NCBI GenBank assembly: GCA_037447655.1
Contig: JBBHKE010003061.1
Location: 209,665-273,664, forward strand
DNA: 64,000 bases
Direction of reading: 5' to 3'
Origin: Zygnema cylindricum
Lineage: Eukaryota; Streptophyta; Zygnematophyceae; Zygnematales; Zygnemataceae
Position 1 is the first letter of the stretch. Each line of letters opens with the position of its first letter. A program made the position numbers and the translations under genes. The notes beneath the pieces are model-generated. The model made no database searches, was not told the origin of the DNA, and saw only the letters and a program-made list of their open reading frames with translations. Below, piece after piece: positions 52,436-64,000 of the stretch.

Positions 52436-52781
52436 GTAAGCATATATTGGTATTTTTTTGCATGTATTCTAGTACTCTATCATTTATTTGGCACTTTTTT
52501 TTTTTTTTTTTCTGTGCTTATCTAGTTGAGTATACCTTGTTTCGACAGATTTTGCTTTTTTTTTTAACTTCAAGATTGGGAAATAATTATGTAAACCTTC
52601 AAAACGCTTAGAATTTCTTCTAGGATTGCAAAAATGTGAAGTGATGACTGACAAAATTGTCGTAACATATATAAAAACTTATTTTATTTTATTGGCGTTT
52701 CTCGCAACCTCGTTGTCTGTTTTTGTTTTTTTTTTGTGTTGTGTTTTTATTTTTGCTAAACGGCATTGGAAGTTTTGGTAG

Positions 52782-52936
52782 GTTGGACTTTTGGGTCCAA
52801 ATGGGGCTGGAAAAACTACGGCTTTCAGTTTACGAGTGGGGAGAGAGAGGTCCTTACAAGGAAACGTCCAATTTGGGAATCTCGATATAGCAAATTTTCC
52901 TTTGGAGCTTAGGGCAAGGCTGGGAATTGGGTATCT
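52782..52936 (+). pseudogene. LptB-type ABC ATPase, exon 2 (copy c), cut by copia
   Basis: Acceptor tttggtag, then VGLLGPNGAGKTTAFSLRVG with an intact Walker A, and on to RARLGIGYL. The exon stops at GGGTATCT (52936), where copia gag/leader sequence begins in reverse. In the uninterrupted copy at 28555 the next bases are GCCTCAG. No Walker B or signature motif is present in the window. Confidence 0.75.
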
Positions 52937-53371
52937 ATTAGATTAGAAGTCATGGCAACAGAAATAGAGTGGAAGATAAAAGGTAGCCTGATGTATAAGT
53001 CTATTGTTAATTGATAACAATAAGAAGACAAAGCAGACTTTAAGTAGGAAAGGGAAAATACTCTGAGAGTGACCTCTCAGGAACTGAGGGAACTTTCCTA
53101 ACCTGAAGGGTCACTTGACTCTTCACTCAAAAGTATCCGGTCAAGATTTATAAACATATCTTTCACCGGATTCTATTCTTACTGTACTTGAGGTACGCAG
53201 GTAAAACAGATCTGACAGGATACAAAAACAGATCTGACAAGACAGACTAGCAGACTGAATTACCGAAATCCTAGATCCTAGAATTCTAGATATTGGTATT
53301 CTAAAATGCTACTAGTTGTCTGAATATAGAATACTTCTAGCAAAGCCTGAACATCTAACAGCCTCTTGCTA
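52937..53371 (-). mobile_element. copia LTR with leader and gag start
   Basis: On the minus strand the LTR runs from 53371 (TGTTAGATG) to about 53005 (ATTAACA), followed by a leader and ATGACTTCTAATCTAAT, the first codons of gag (52937-52955). The LTR has TGTTA...TAACA ends. It contains tttataaatctt (TATA-like). Gag is cut after six codons by the LptB exon. Confidence 0.7.
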
Positions 53372-53499
53372 GGTTAAGATCGACCGAAGTTCTAAACCGA
53401 GGTTATAAGGCCTGAGGAACTACAATTGGAGGGAAGTTTGGCAAGATTAGGTGAGAGTGCCACCATACCCCTGAAGTGGTACTGTATGTCAATATGTTT

Positions 53500-54681
53500 G
53501 GTTTGTCGATGGTGCACTAGGTTGCTCATAAGAGCAAGGGATCCTTAGGAATCACAAAAGATTGTAGTTGGGGAAGATGGAGGAAACTGAAGGTTGGAAA
53601 GGAGAGATCTAAGCCATATGGCTTCCTTGGCAACGTGTGTCGCTGCCATATACTCCGCCTCTGTGGAGGACAGAGCAACTGTCGGCTATTTTTTGGATGC
53701 CTAGGAGACAAGAGCTCCTCCGAGAGAGAAGCACACGCCGGAGGTGGAACGGCGAGTATCAAGATCTCCCCCCCAGTCCGCATCACAAAAGCCAACAAGG
53801 ACTATAGAAGAAGCGCCAGAGAAGGTGAGTTGGAGAGTGCTTGTGCCTTTGAGGTAGCGGAGCACATGCTTTGCAGCGAGGAGGTGCTCAGGTGAGGGGT
53901 TAGAGAGAACCTGGTTGAGCAGGCCAACTGCAACCACAATGTCTGGCCGAGTGCCAGTCATTGCATACATAAGAGAGCCCACCATGGATCCATATAGGTC
54001 AAGAATATCTCCATAGACAGGCCCACTGGAGTTGCTAGTGAGTTTGGTATTAGCATCCAAGGGGGTAGAGACGGGTGTGCAGTTAGTCATGGAGAACCAG
54101 TCTAAAATTTCCGAAATAAATTTTTCCTGTGAGAGGTGTAGGGCTTCACGCTTCCACGACTAACTGATGCACAAAACTCTAACTCCCCTAAATATGTCAT
54201 TGAAAAATGAGGGTTGAGCATGTGTTTGACTAAAAGAATTTGAGTGAGGGAAGGGCTAGAGAGAAGGAGATCATCGACATATACCTCGGATAAATATGCC
54301 GAAATCTGCAGCCACTTTGAAGAATCCTTCGCTTAGGAGAATAGACTCCAAAAGCTAGCTCTAGACGCGCGGAGCTTGTTTGAGGCTGTATAAAGACTTT
54401 AAGAGGCGGCAGACGAGGTGCTTTGTGCTTGGAGAGATGTATCCTTCTGGTTGCCGAATGAAGATTTCCTCTTGGAGGTCACCGTAAAGGAAGGCATTGA
54501 TGCGACAGTTGTGGTGATTCTCAACTTTCGCTTTAAAAGTTTGGAACGTAGCGAAAGCATCGGATTTGCGACGTACAAGGTACAGGTGACTGTAACGAGT
54601 AGCATCGTCAATGAAAGTGACGAAGTACATCGCACCATTATACTTCATAAGACATTTCATATCATTACATTCAGTGTACAA
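53500..54681 (-). pseudogene. copia pol remnant: integrase, RT and RNase H pieces
   Basis: The minus strand reads part of the integrase core ([20 protein letters not shown]), then jumps within one frame to RT ([33 protein letters not shown]), so the region between was deleted in frame. 54090-53526 gives the RT C-terminus (STPLDAN, YGSMVGSLMYA, TRPDI) and RNase H (FCDADWGGDLDTRRSTSG, LSSTEAEYMAA). Two TAG codons replace the Trp and Gln of VSWASKKQ. The copy is dead. Confidence 0.85.
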
Positions 54682-55010
54682 ATTAGATTAGAGAGTAGTT
54701 AAGAACTCAGCTTTAGTCTCAGTTGAGATTAGGGATTACAAGTGTCTGAATTTCATTGTAATCTCTTTGGGGGATCACCTTAGCTTTCGCTAAGTGACCC
54801 CTTGACTAGTTCTATTATAAGCTGAATTACAACTATCTTGTCTATTCTAATGTTGATGTGATTGTATCCTCTCTATTCCTCTCTCAATATCCTATCTATA
54901 CCTTTGTGATCTATCTCAGTGTCCTTCTAGTGATTGCCTGCGCTAGGACAAATCTATCTGTGGCTGCGGGGGATTCCTCCGATCGCTCAGATGGTTGCCC
55001 AAAAGCATCA
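54682..55010. other. possible second LTR-like segment
   Basis: No gene. Contains an imperfect stem-loop at 54769-54805 (ggggatcaccttagc/gctaagtgacccc) and a ctattataag TATA-like box at 54812. It could be an LTR of a different copia family next to the pol remnant. Confidence 0.3.
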
Positions 55011-55136
55011 CTTTTCGGGCTCTGTCGGAGCATCTTCAAAGGATAGCTCTCGATAGTACGTTCAAAGAGTACGATCAAGTACGGTGATCGTACCGTGGTG
55101 GATGACGTCAAGGTCCACTAGAATGCAGGGGAAGTG
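55011..55136 (+). pseudogene. LptB-type ABC ATPase, exon 1 (copy d)
   Basis: Same sequence as 52322-52435 with a 10-bp duplication (gatcaagtac type) after AAAGAGTAC and a CACTAG stop where copy c has CACTTG. Donor GAAGTG/gtaagc intact. The following 300 bp match the LptB intron at 52440-52735, but exon 2 does not follow. Confidence 0.7.
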
Positions 55137-55439
55137 GTAAGCATATATTAGTATTTATTTGCATATATTCTAGTACTTTAACATTTTTTTAGCACTATCT
55201 TTTTTTTTTTTTTTTTTTGTGCTTATCTAGTTGAGTATACCTTGTTTCGACAGATTTTGCTTTTTTTTTCACTTCAAGATTGGGAAATAATTCTGTAAAC
55301 CTTCCAAACTTTTAGAATTTCTTCTAGGATTGCAAAAATGTGAAGTGATGACTGACAAAATTGTCGTAACATATATAAAAAATTATTTTGTTTTATTGAT
55401 GTTTCTTGCAACCTCGTTGTCTGTTTTTTTTTTTTTTTT

Positions 55440-57651
55440 AGGGCTTGTTGGAGCACCAGAAGTTCATTCTTCGAAAATCTATCCTCCATCCATTTTTTGA
55501 CCTCTATTCACCATTCCGATTTTGTCTATTTTTATTTTTGGCATTTTGGAGGCCTCCCTGTAGTGTTTGAGTACCTGAAGTTTCGTCTTTCAAGATCCCT
55601 CAACACTTCCATCCGCCATGTTACCTTTTGTTTTTGACATCTTTTCGGTTTATTGGAGCATTGGATGGACTTTTTTCATCTTCCCTTCCAAATTTCCCCA
55701 ATATTCCGCTTTTTCCACTCCACCAACCACCTTAGTTTAAGAAATTATTCTATCTTATCCCTAATTTCGGCATTTTGGAGGTGTTTTCAGAGTGTCTAAG
55801 TATTAAAAGTTTTGTCTTCAAAGATCCCCTTGACATTCCACTTTGACCCTATCCGCCACTTTTTTTTTTTTAGAGACATTTTTTCGGTTTATTGGAGCAT
55901 TTGTTGGAAACGACTTCTCTTTCCTCTTCCACATTTCCAAAAACCTCCACTTTTTCTTCCAACCCACCACTGTTACCTTGTACCTTCTTTTTGGGATTTT
56001 TCCATTCCCCCATTTTTTGCATTCTTGTTGAGCATTATTATTATTATTATTATTTTTCATTTGTCCATATTTATAATTTTCACCAAAAAACAAAAAAAAT
56101 CTTTTCATCTTGCTTTTATTGACCAAATTTTATTTTCGTTTTTTTCTCTCTTGTCAACCTTCCTCTACCATCTTCCATTTTGCAAGCGTCTCTTCAATCC
56201 TTTCCTATCCTCACATATTTACAAAGATGGACACATGCACCTTTTTCCCTCAATTTCTCTTCTCTTTTTTACTTTGTTTTTTTACTACACTTTGCACTAT
56301 ACGTTAATACCTATGGTGACTCTTACATTTCCTCTCTCAAAAAATGACTTTTCATTTCTCTCTCTAAATGTCGCAAGACCTTTCCTCCCCTTGTCACTAT
56401 ACCTTCCAATCTATTGTGATTGTTGGATTTCCCTTCTTCCCAATTTTTTTTTTTCAACTTTTATTTGCCCTTTTTTTTTTGCTCATTTGTTCATAATTCT
56501 ACTCCTTATTCATTTTTCTCTCATTTCCCCCTTTCGGACTTAGAGGGAATAACTGCAATACATTTCTAGTTGCGCACTATTTTTTCCTCGTTTTTTCCAT
56601 TTTTTTCTTTTACTATTTCATGCTCTTATTTTTCACTTCTAGAAATGAGAGGGAGTATTGACATGCATTTCTAGTTGTGAATTCCTTTCTTGCGTTTCAC
56701 TAGATTTTATTATTGCTCTCCATTTTTTTTTGTGACATTCTTTTTTGTATTCCACTAAAATTCTCTTATTACCATCTACCTTTTCATTTAGCCTCTATAG
56801 AGGCCCTTTTGTTTCGGAATCATTTTTCTATCATTTTCATTTTTTCACATTGACTCCTTTTACACTTTCTTTAACCCCTTTGAATCATCGTCTTTATGTT
56901 TTATACTTTAATTCTCTCATATTCCCCAATATTATCTTTGTTTTTATTCACACCATTTTTCTTTATTTTTCCACTTTGTTTGAATTTAAATTCTGATGTT
57001 TTCTTTTGCACAACTCTTTTTCATCCCCATATCTATAAACCACAATAAAAAAAACCAAAAACCACCAAACCATTGGGCCATTTTCTTTTCCAACTTTTTT
57101 TTTTGAATCATTTTCTCTCCTTCATTTTCTTATTCATTCTTTCAACATCCTTTTGAACTCCATTATATCATTGTCATTATATTCATCAACTTATGACACT
57201 TGCTTTAACTTACTCATTTCTCGTTTTTCCATCAACATTTTTTTTTGTTGTTTTTCACATCCTTTTACTCCATCCTTTCCATTTCCATTCTTACATTCCA
57301 CCTTTAATTTTTCCCCTACGAAAATCTTAGTTTACCTCTCCCCCCTCAATCATTATGAATTCATTTATACAAACCATTTTTCACTTGGATTCTACATCGA
57401 ACACTTGCAACTATTCCATTTCCTCATATTTATTTTATTGTTGAATTTCTCTTATAGATCAAATTTTAACATTATGAAGAGATTGTTTTTTTCAGGGCTC
57501 ACTTTTTGCCTTCAACCTTTTCCTACATTTACCTTCCACAATCATTCTCCCATTTTCACAACTAAAATTGAGAAGGAGTGTTCAAGTACAATTTCAGTTA
57601 TGTAAATAGTGAATTGTACTTTTCAGATGAATAATTGTGCGTACGCTATTT
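55440..57651 (+). repeat. T-rich region with degenerate 230-240-bp tandem repeat
   Basis: ggcattttggagg recurs at 55539 and 55769, and ttttcggtttattgg at 55642 and 55882. A second word (gagggagtattgacatgcat type) recurs at 56541, 56648 and 57570. The rest is pyrimidine-rich DNA. Phe/Leu/Ser-rich frames up to 243 codons are composition artefacts. Confidence 0.6.
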
Positions 57652-58289
57652 TGAATATAGTAGTGTCGTTTCACGTCCTTTTACGTCGGTTCATGTAACC
57701 TTGCTGTTCGTGTATGGATACCTTTTTACTATCCGATCACACTTTGTAATCATTGTACTCATTTTGTCTTTTAGCTTAGTGTAACATTATTATCGTTAAT
57801 TACGCACGTCGCACTTGTTCACGCGTACGTCAAAATGTACCTTCACAATATTTATTGTAGATTAATGATTCTTTCATCCTATATTATTTGTACTAAATAT
57901 TCCTTTTGTCCTCTACTCTGCCGTCCACCGACTATGTCATTGGTCGTCACTAGTTATACCATTTTGTACTTTACAGCTTTGATTCTTTTGTGGACGTCGT
58001 GTACTTAGTCCATTCTAAATCTAGAGTTAGGTTTAGTACTTAGTTTGTTCATTTCTATACATTCCAACTTAACCGATTATAATGAGAAGACTTTTTCCCC
58101 CCTGTGCTACTTCTTTTGTATTCTTCTTGTTTCCTTTGTCTTATCTTTTGCTTCCGTAGTTTTCTTTGCAATGGTTACTCTCTCTTTCATCTTGGATATC
58201 TTTCTCCAATATCTATCTCTTTCGCCCACCATGCCCTTCCCTTCTGCATTACCACGAATTTGAAGACTTGTTGACGTGTGATTGTCACA

Positions 58290-58880
58290 TGCTGGTTTGG
58301 CGTGAATCTGACAGGGCACAAAATTGATGTGGTGTTATCTGTCACGGTAGGGTGTTGGCTTTGCATGGGCCGATATGGCATGGAGCTGATGTGGCATCAT
58401 ATGATGAAACGGTGTGTTGTCAATGGGATTGGCCCTGCTATAAAAGGAGCAACATGAATTACCACGAGCGCCCTCGAATGCAAAATGCAACGTTGTTGAA
58501 AAATTCACACTGGAAAAGGGTCGACAGACGACAGTGATACATTGAGCCACGTGGCAAACAAAAGAAGACGGATTGGATGTAAACAGACGCCAAAAAACTT
58601 ACCGGAGTACTTTTCCTCGTGATATATCTTTGTGGCTTTCGATATTCTTTTGTTTTTTTTGGGTGAATGGGGAGGGGTGCCCGTCTATTTTAAGTATCGA
58701 GAACTTTTTGTCGTTTTCCTCAAACACGCTGTCCCCAACGATAATTTTTTTCGTCGTACAAACAGAATGCATTCACCTCATGCCAATGAAGTAATGAGCG
58801 CCATCCGGTACTTCGAATGTTTACCGGTTACCGTTGTTGGTTTGGTGGACGTCGCCTGTCGCCGGAAGTTTTGCACTTGT
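58290..58880 (-). repeat. dispersed repeat R1, copy c
   Basis: Reverse counterpart of 36405-36965 within the right arm (gacagcgtgtttgaggaaaa appears reversed near 58715-58735). Confidence 0.8.
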
Positions 58881-58970
58881 GCACAAACCGTCACAAGTTT
58901 AGAGCCTCTTTACAACCGTCACATCTCCAAATAATGATTTCATTTTTTCACATTGGAACGGTTTGCAAAG

Positions 58971-59532
58971 TACACCTTGAATCGTTATTAGCATTATAAA
59001 CGCTATATCGGCACCCCCAATTTTTCAGGGTTTTACCTGAAATAGAATAAATAACATTAAAAAAAAATAAAAAATAAGGTTGTGGTCAATTAGCATTCGT
59101 AATTCTAATTTATGATCTTCTTGAATAATGAGGTGTGCGGACGTGTCATTCCATACAAAATGGTATATAATTAAGTAAAAAGGTACGGAACATGGACTAA
59201 AATAATCGCGATCGCACTTAAAACTACGCTCATAATAAAAGACAGAATGAGATCGTACCTATTTTAATGTAAAGATATTCATCGCATATTAATTATACGA
59301 AGAAAACCCAAATTAGAGTTATGAGTAAATTAGAGTAAAAGGGCGCGACGGTGTACGATTTGTCAGATTTTGTACTTTTACCTATTTTACCGTGAAGATC
59401 CTGATGGCAGATCTGTTGTACCCAAATCAGCGTTATGGATCAATGAGATTAATTTTTTTTTTTCGAAATCTTGAAAAATCCAAGTTACCGTTAATAACAC
59501 TTCTAATTTCTTAACATTAATAACGATTCAGG
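58971..59532. mobile_element. MITE related to 37637-38183
   Basis: About 560 bp from TACACCTTGAATCGTTATTA to its imperfect reverse complement (aataacgattcaggg). The GAATCGTTATTA core of the ends is shared with 37637-38183. In the left arm only one end remains (36240-36300), so the element was partly deleted there. Confidence 0.55.
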
Positions 59533-60050
59533 GAGCCGTACGGAGAATCTTCGTTAGAATACAAAGTATCACCTTAAAACGTATCAGTTACGTGGGCAGA
59601 CACCTTTATGTACCTCCCTCTCCATGACACTTTTAAATTCGTTTCAAACGAGCGAAAGTGTTCTCATGTGTGTGGTCTGGCCACACTTTTCTTCGAGACA
59701 CGTCACCTATGTTTTAGTGCAAAAGTTTACACATGACGTGGATAGACGTCGCCGTGGGTCGAAACACAAGATGACAAAAAAATGTTGTGCGCTCCATGCG
59801 CCAAAGTAAGGGTTTGTTTTTGTGGTTTTCCTCAAAGACTTAAGGTACTTTCCCATGTGATAAAGTGAGGGTTTTTCTTGTCGTTTAGTTTCAAAACTTA
59901 GCCCGCAACCAGAAATTCCGCAGCCGTACCAAAAAAATGAAATTACCGCAGTACAGTCTGCGTCCTTTAGAACTATAAATGTATCACAGTTTGTCATCAA
60001 GCGCGTTTCGACCCACTTTCGCGTTTCTCCAGCTAATCATCAAACTTCTA

Positions 60051-60153
60051 TTAAAATCACCTCACGAGGTGATTTTAATTAAAGTTTGAAGATGCTAACG
60101 AATAATCACCTCACGAGGTGATTTTAATTAAAGTTTGAAGATGCTAACGAATA
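60051..60153. repeat. palindrome duplicated in tandem
   Basis: TTAAAATCACCTCACGAGGT and its mirror, followed by aaagtttgaagatgctaacg, occur twice in a row (about 60055 and 60104). The left arm has one copy. Confidence 0.8.
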
Positions 60154-61550
60154 AGCAGACACTATCGCAAGCGTGACGGGTTTTTGAAAAAAAAAATGCA
60201 GTAAGCGCAGTACAAAAAAAAAACATTGTCCATTTCCAACCTGTATGGACTTTTTTCTGAGGCGCCTCGTTTTCTCCCCTTCTTCCCCTACCGCAGCTAT
60301 CTCATAATTCTTGGAATGAAAAAGTGACAATAATGGTATCAAATGAAAGATCTCTAAAAAGTATTACCTTTGATTGTATTTGGCGTACTTTGACGGCAAG
60401 TAGAGGGCGAAAGGCCGAAAAAATAAAACCGAGAAACCACGGGAAAAAGTTTGGAAATTAGTGACGTAGACGCTATCTTAAGTGAGCGTGACGTCAAAAT
60501 CTCACAAACCCTAAATATCTACAATGTCACAAGAAACTAGACGCATACAATCATCGCTATTTTGTAAACGTCATCAATTGTCGCGAGTTTTGTAGTCGTC
60601 TACAACCGTGACAAATTTCACCCATGTTTACATCCAGGAACGATTTCATGCGTTTCATAGGAAATCTTTAAAAGTAGTACGGGAAATCTTCGCTAAAAAA
60701 TAAAGTAACAAGACTAAGTTTCGCTTACATGGGAAAGTAGCCTTAATGTGGTATCGCTTAAGTTGCAGCTGTACGAAAAAAGTGAAAAACATTATAGTAC
60801 ATTTTGCGTCATTGTCAAACGTAGAATGTACTACATGTTGTCCTATTTTTTTTTTCGACCCGCGGCCAAGTCAAAAAACGTCATTTTTAGACTTTACATT
60901 AAAACAAATTAGGGATGTGTTTCAAATAGAAGTATCGTCGCTTTACAAGTAGGACGACAGTTTCGCACATGTCAAATGTTATCAACATTTTTCGACACAT
61001 TTAGACAACGAAGAATTTTACAGTATTTGTTATGTTTTGTGCGTTTGGGTCCAATACGACGAGGAAAACTGCACGATTTGTTGTCATGTCCGTTTCGGTC
61101 CACTTAGGATTTTTTTTTTGCGGCGGTTTTAAAATCCGAAGCCATTTCGCGACCATCCGAAGGGAGAGGCAAATGAAATGACATTTCTTCAACCATGAAC
61201 AACATAGGGTTGGAAGGCTAAGACGTCTATAATGTCACGAAAAAATGCGGCGTCACAAGCAGTTACAAAAAATAACGCGCAACAACAAGGGTTGTAGATG
61301 TCAACAACCGTCACATGCATTGTCGACTTATGCAATTGTCAACTTACGTGTAACGATTTCGTTTTTACGTATTGGATACTTGAAACCGTATACGAAGAAT
61401 CTTGGCAACAATTAGATGGCAACACGCCCTAAGTGTGAAGATGACGCAAATTGTAGTTTGAATTATTCATGTTCTGCGTATGGATCTATATTTGAACGGT
61501 AAGAAACTACTAATTTTTGAAAAATCGACAGAAAAATCCCTTGCTTTGCG

Positions 61551-61584
61551 GCATGGGGGAGCACCCTAAGGGTGTGTTCCCATG
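61551..61584. repeat. back-to-back MITE ends, mirrored junction
   Basis: CATGGGGGAGCACCC followed by TAAGGGTGTGTTCCCATG; the mirror image of 34607-34638. Confidence 0.55.
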
Positions 61585-63246
61585 TAAATGTAACTTCGGG
61601 TGCGTCTATATGTGCCAAAGAAAGGATTTTTTTCCGTCGTTCTTTTGTAAAACTTAAAGCTGTACCGCGTAAGTTTCAACCATACAAAAAAATAGAAAAA
61701 AAAAGTACATGTTGCGTCATCATCGAATTTAAGATGCATTACATGTTGTCATTTTTGTGTTCTTCGACCCACGGCCACGCCAAAAAACGTCATCTTCAAA
61801 CTTTTCTTTGAAACACAAGGCCGATGTGTTTTAAAACAAAGTATCTTTGAAAAACAAATAGGAACACGTATTTGCACGTGTAGAAAAATTTACAAAAATT
61901 TCAAACGAATTCAAGCGACGGCGAAAGGTACACTATTATTTATGTTTTGTCCGTTTGCGTCCATCAAAGTACACAATTTGTTTTATTTTGTCGCGTTTCG
62001 TTCAGTACGGATTTTTCCATTCCACGGGTCTTAAAATTACGATGCCATTTGATGAAATCGTGAGAAATGTTTGAGGGCGCCCCAACAAGTCGCGCACGTC
62101 GCCTCGCATCCTCTCCTTCAAACTGCACTATTCCTCGTCCTATCACGAGGCGGCTCTACGTTGACCGGTGGAAAGTTGGAGAAACAGTGAGAGTGTCGTT
62201 TTTCACCTAACCTCGCTATGCAGCCTGCAGATGAGGCAAAATAAGGATTCAAAGCGTGTGGAATTCGCCAAAGAGGCAACCGTACAGGAAAGGTAGCGGA
62301 AGCGACACTTCTTCAGCCATGGACATCCTCTATGGTAGAGTGTTGGAAGGTTGAACGTTTACAAATGTGACGCAAGGTTATTCGACATTCAAAACATTTT
62401 TTTACAATTTGGTGCGTTATCACATATTGTACACCGTCGACAACCGTGACGGGCATTGTCGACGTTTACAATCGTCACGCCCATTAAGTGACAACTTTGT
62501 CTGGTACACGTAGGGACACCCGAAATCCGAGTTGGTTGGAGCTACGCTAAAAAACAAAGTAAATTCTCTAAGTTTGAAGTACCAGAAGACTCATTCTTAG
62601 TCTTCTTACTTTGTTTCTTTAGTGAAGATTCTCCGTACAGATTTCCAGTATGTTCCTATGTTCGATGACGAACTCGTTACTTTAATTTGTGATAGAAGTA
62701 GACGTGGGTAAAACTTGTGACCGTTGTAGACGATTACAAATTTCGCCACATTTTTTCACAATTTTTGAAGTTTATAAAATAGCAACGGTTGTAGACTTTT
62801 ATTTTTTTGTGACATTGTAGATGCTTAGGGTTTTGCGACATTATGACGTCATGCTCACTTGTGCTAACGTCGACGTCATTGATTCAAGAATTTTCGACCA
62901 TGGCTTCCCGAATTTTTTTTTTTCGACCTTTCTCACTCGACTTGCTATCAAAAAATGCCAAAAGGTAATAAAAAGAACGGTTTTTCAAATATCTTTTATT
63001 GCATACCAATATTTGTGTGTTTCGCTCCAAAACGTGAGAGATAAAACGGATAGTGTGAGAGGCGTTTTCATGGACTTCGCTTTTGCGGAATGGCATCCGT
63101 TGCTCGTGACCCCTTTGCGGAGCGTGTACGGAAAAATGTACGTACAGGTTGCAAAATTTGTACTTTTGTGAAAATGTTTTGAAAGTTTACAACACGTGCA
63201 AACACATGATCCTATTCGTTGGTCAGCCTTTACTTAAAGTAAAACA

Positions 63247-63258
63247 GACTCGCGAGTC
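63247..63258. repeat. palindrome GACTCGCGAGTC, right arm
   Basis: Perfect 12-bp palindrome, counterpart of 32914-32925. Confidence 0.6.
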
Positions 63259-64000
63259 GTTTTCAAATAAAGTTTGAAGATGACGTTTTTTGACGTGGCA
63301 GTGGGTCGAAAATAGCAAGACGACAAGCTGTAGTACATTTTAAGTTTCAAAATGACACAAATTGTTCTATGGTTTTCGGAGTTTTTTTGTACGGCAGAAG
63401 ATTTTCTCGTTGCAGGCTCTGTTTTGGAGGTCAAAGACAAGAAAAAACCCTTACTTTATCACATGGGAACACACCCTAACTTCGCTACGGATAAGCAGAC
63501 CGTTATTCACCGAAGTCCAACGCCAGCGGGCGACGCTTTCGTGCACGGATTAAGAACGTGCGACGATAGGAGCGCGGAGAAGTACTGTATTGTATGGCGG
63601 CGATACGGTGCGATTCGAAAAGAAGAGGACCTACGGCGCGTGGGTGTGCGTCCCGTCGCATTCTACTACAGTACATAGATGTCCAATTTTCACTGATTTG
63701 GACTTTCATACTATTTTTACGTAGTATATTCGTTACTTTCATACTTTTCGTTAGTTTCGCTGTACGATGTACAAATATGTACAAAAATGGTCCTAAAAAA
63801 TCCTCAAAAAATCTTAAAACGTACGAAGAATATAGGAAAAGGTACTATATTGTACGGAAATTGTACACTAAATACCCTAAAAGTACGGAATATGTAAGGC
63901 AGCTGCACTAAAACATACGGTGCTGTATGGAATGTACGGTAATGTACCCTAAAAACCCTACACCACCCCCCCATTAAATAACCCTATGAGGTACGGAAAT

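Larger units (their letters stand above)
57652..64000 (-). repeat. large inverted repeat, right arm (cut by the window edge)
   Basis: Reverse counterpart of 31905-37636. It is longer because of a 0.9-kb insertion near 59170-60050 (including part of a MITE) and a roughly 50-bp duplication at 60055-60153. At 64000 the match to 31905 is still perfect, so the arm continues beyond the window. Confidence 0.85.

Noticed and set aside
55812-56543. 243-codon Phe/Leu/Ser-rich frame
   Set aside because: Pyrimidine-rich DNA with overlapping open frames and degenerate tandem repeats; no family match.
31905-64000. CRISPR-like array from regularly repeated GTTGTAGACG words
   Set aside because: Spacing is irregular, repeats are short and degenerate, and the DNA is clearly eukaryotic.

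Overview
This is nuclear DNA of an intron-rich eukaryote of the green lineage. The evidence is GT..AG introns, AAACCCTA (plant telo-box) motifs, an exon of plant-type porphobilinogen synthase, exons of an LptB-type ABC ATPase, and Ty3/gypsy and Ty1/copia elements. The density of nested repeats, and gag-like proteins that resemble ones I recall from charophytes, make a Chara-like alga my best guess. That is inference, not proof.

Left part (1-20.3 kb) is the genic part. On the minus strand, 1-1414 is the open N-terminal part of a gene beginning MGNCASS (a myristoylation/palmitoylation signal) with three RRLSLE motifs; it runs off the left edge. A lone porphobilinogen synthase exon lies at 2982-3043 on the plus strand. 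A very large coiled-coil gene fills 4553-20245 on the minus strand. I could assemble 12 exons whose phases all agree, ending at a stop at 4553. In its middle, a two-exon module (A+B) and its introns were duplicated in tandem (about 11.7-14.3 and 14.3-18.6 kb). One copy of exon A has a 1-bp insertion that breaks the frame, but skipping that whole module restores it, giving about 2,410 aa. The second copy also carries a 1.5-kb insertion holding two antisense coiled-coil exons.

Middle and right (20.3-64 kb) is a mosaic of mobile and duplicated DNA. It holds AT and GA microsatellites, minisatellites and nested MITE-like modules. It also has a composite unit (gag-like ORF plus LptB-type exons) present in inverted orientation at 28.3-31.6 and 47.8-52.9 kb, and a roughly 6-kb inverted repeat at 31.9-37.6 and 57.65-64 kb. 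Other contents are a decayed von Willebrand A (vWA) domain gene (38.7-40.25), a Ty3/gypsy integrase fragment (43.8-45.4), and copia gag, LTR and pol fragments (45.7-46.5, 52.9-54.7). Pieces of the LptB-type ATPase gene occur at four separate places, all broken. I see no intact transposase, no rRNA or convincing tRNA, and no CRISPR array.

Expressed genes are probably only the MGNCASS gene and the coiled-coil gene; the two gag-like ORFs (29.3-30.9 and 49.1-50.8) are intact but of unknown function. Everything else appears to be debris, although several pieces keep good splice sites.
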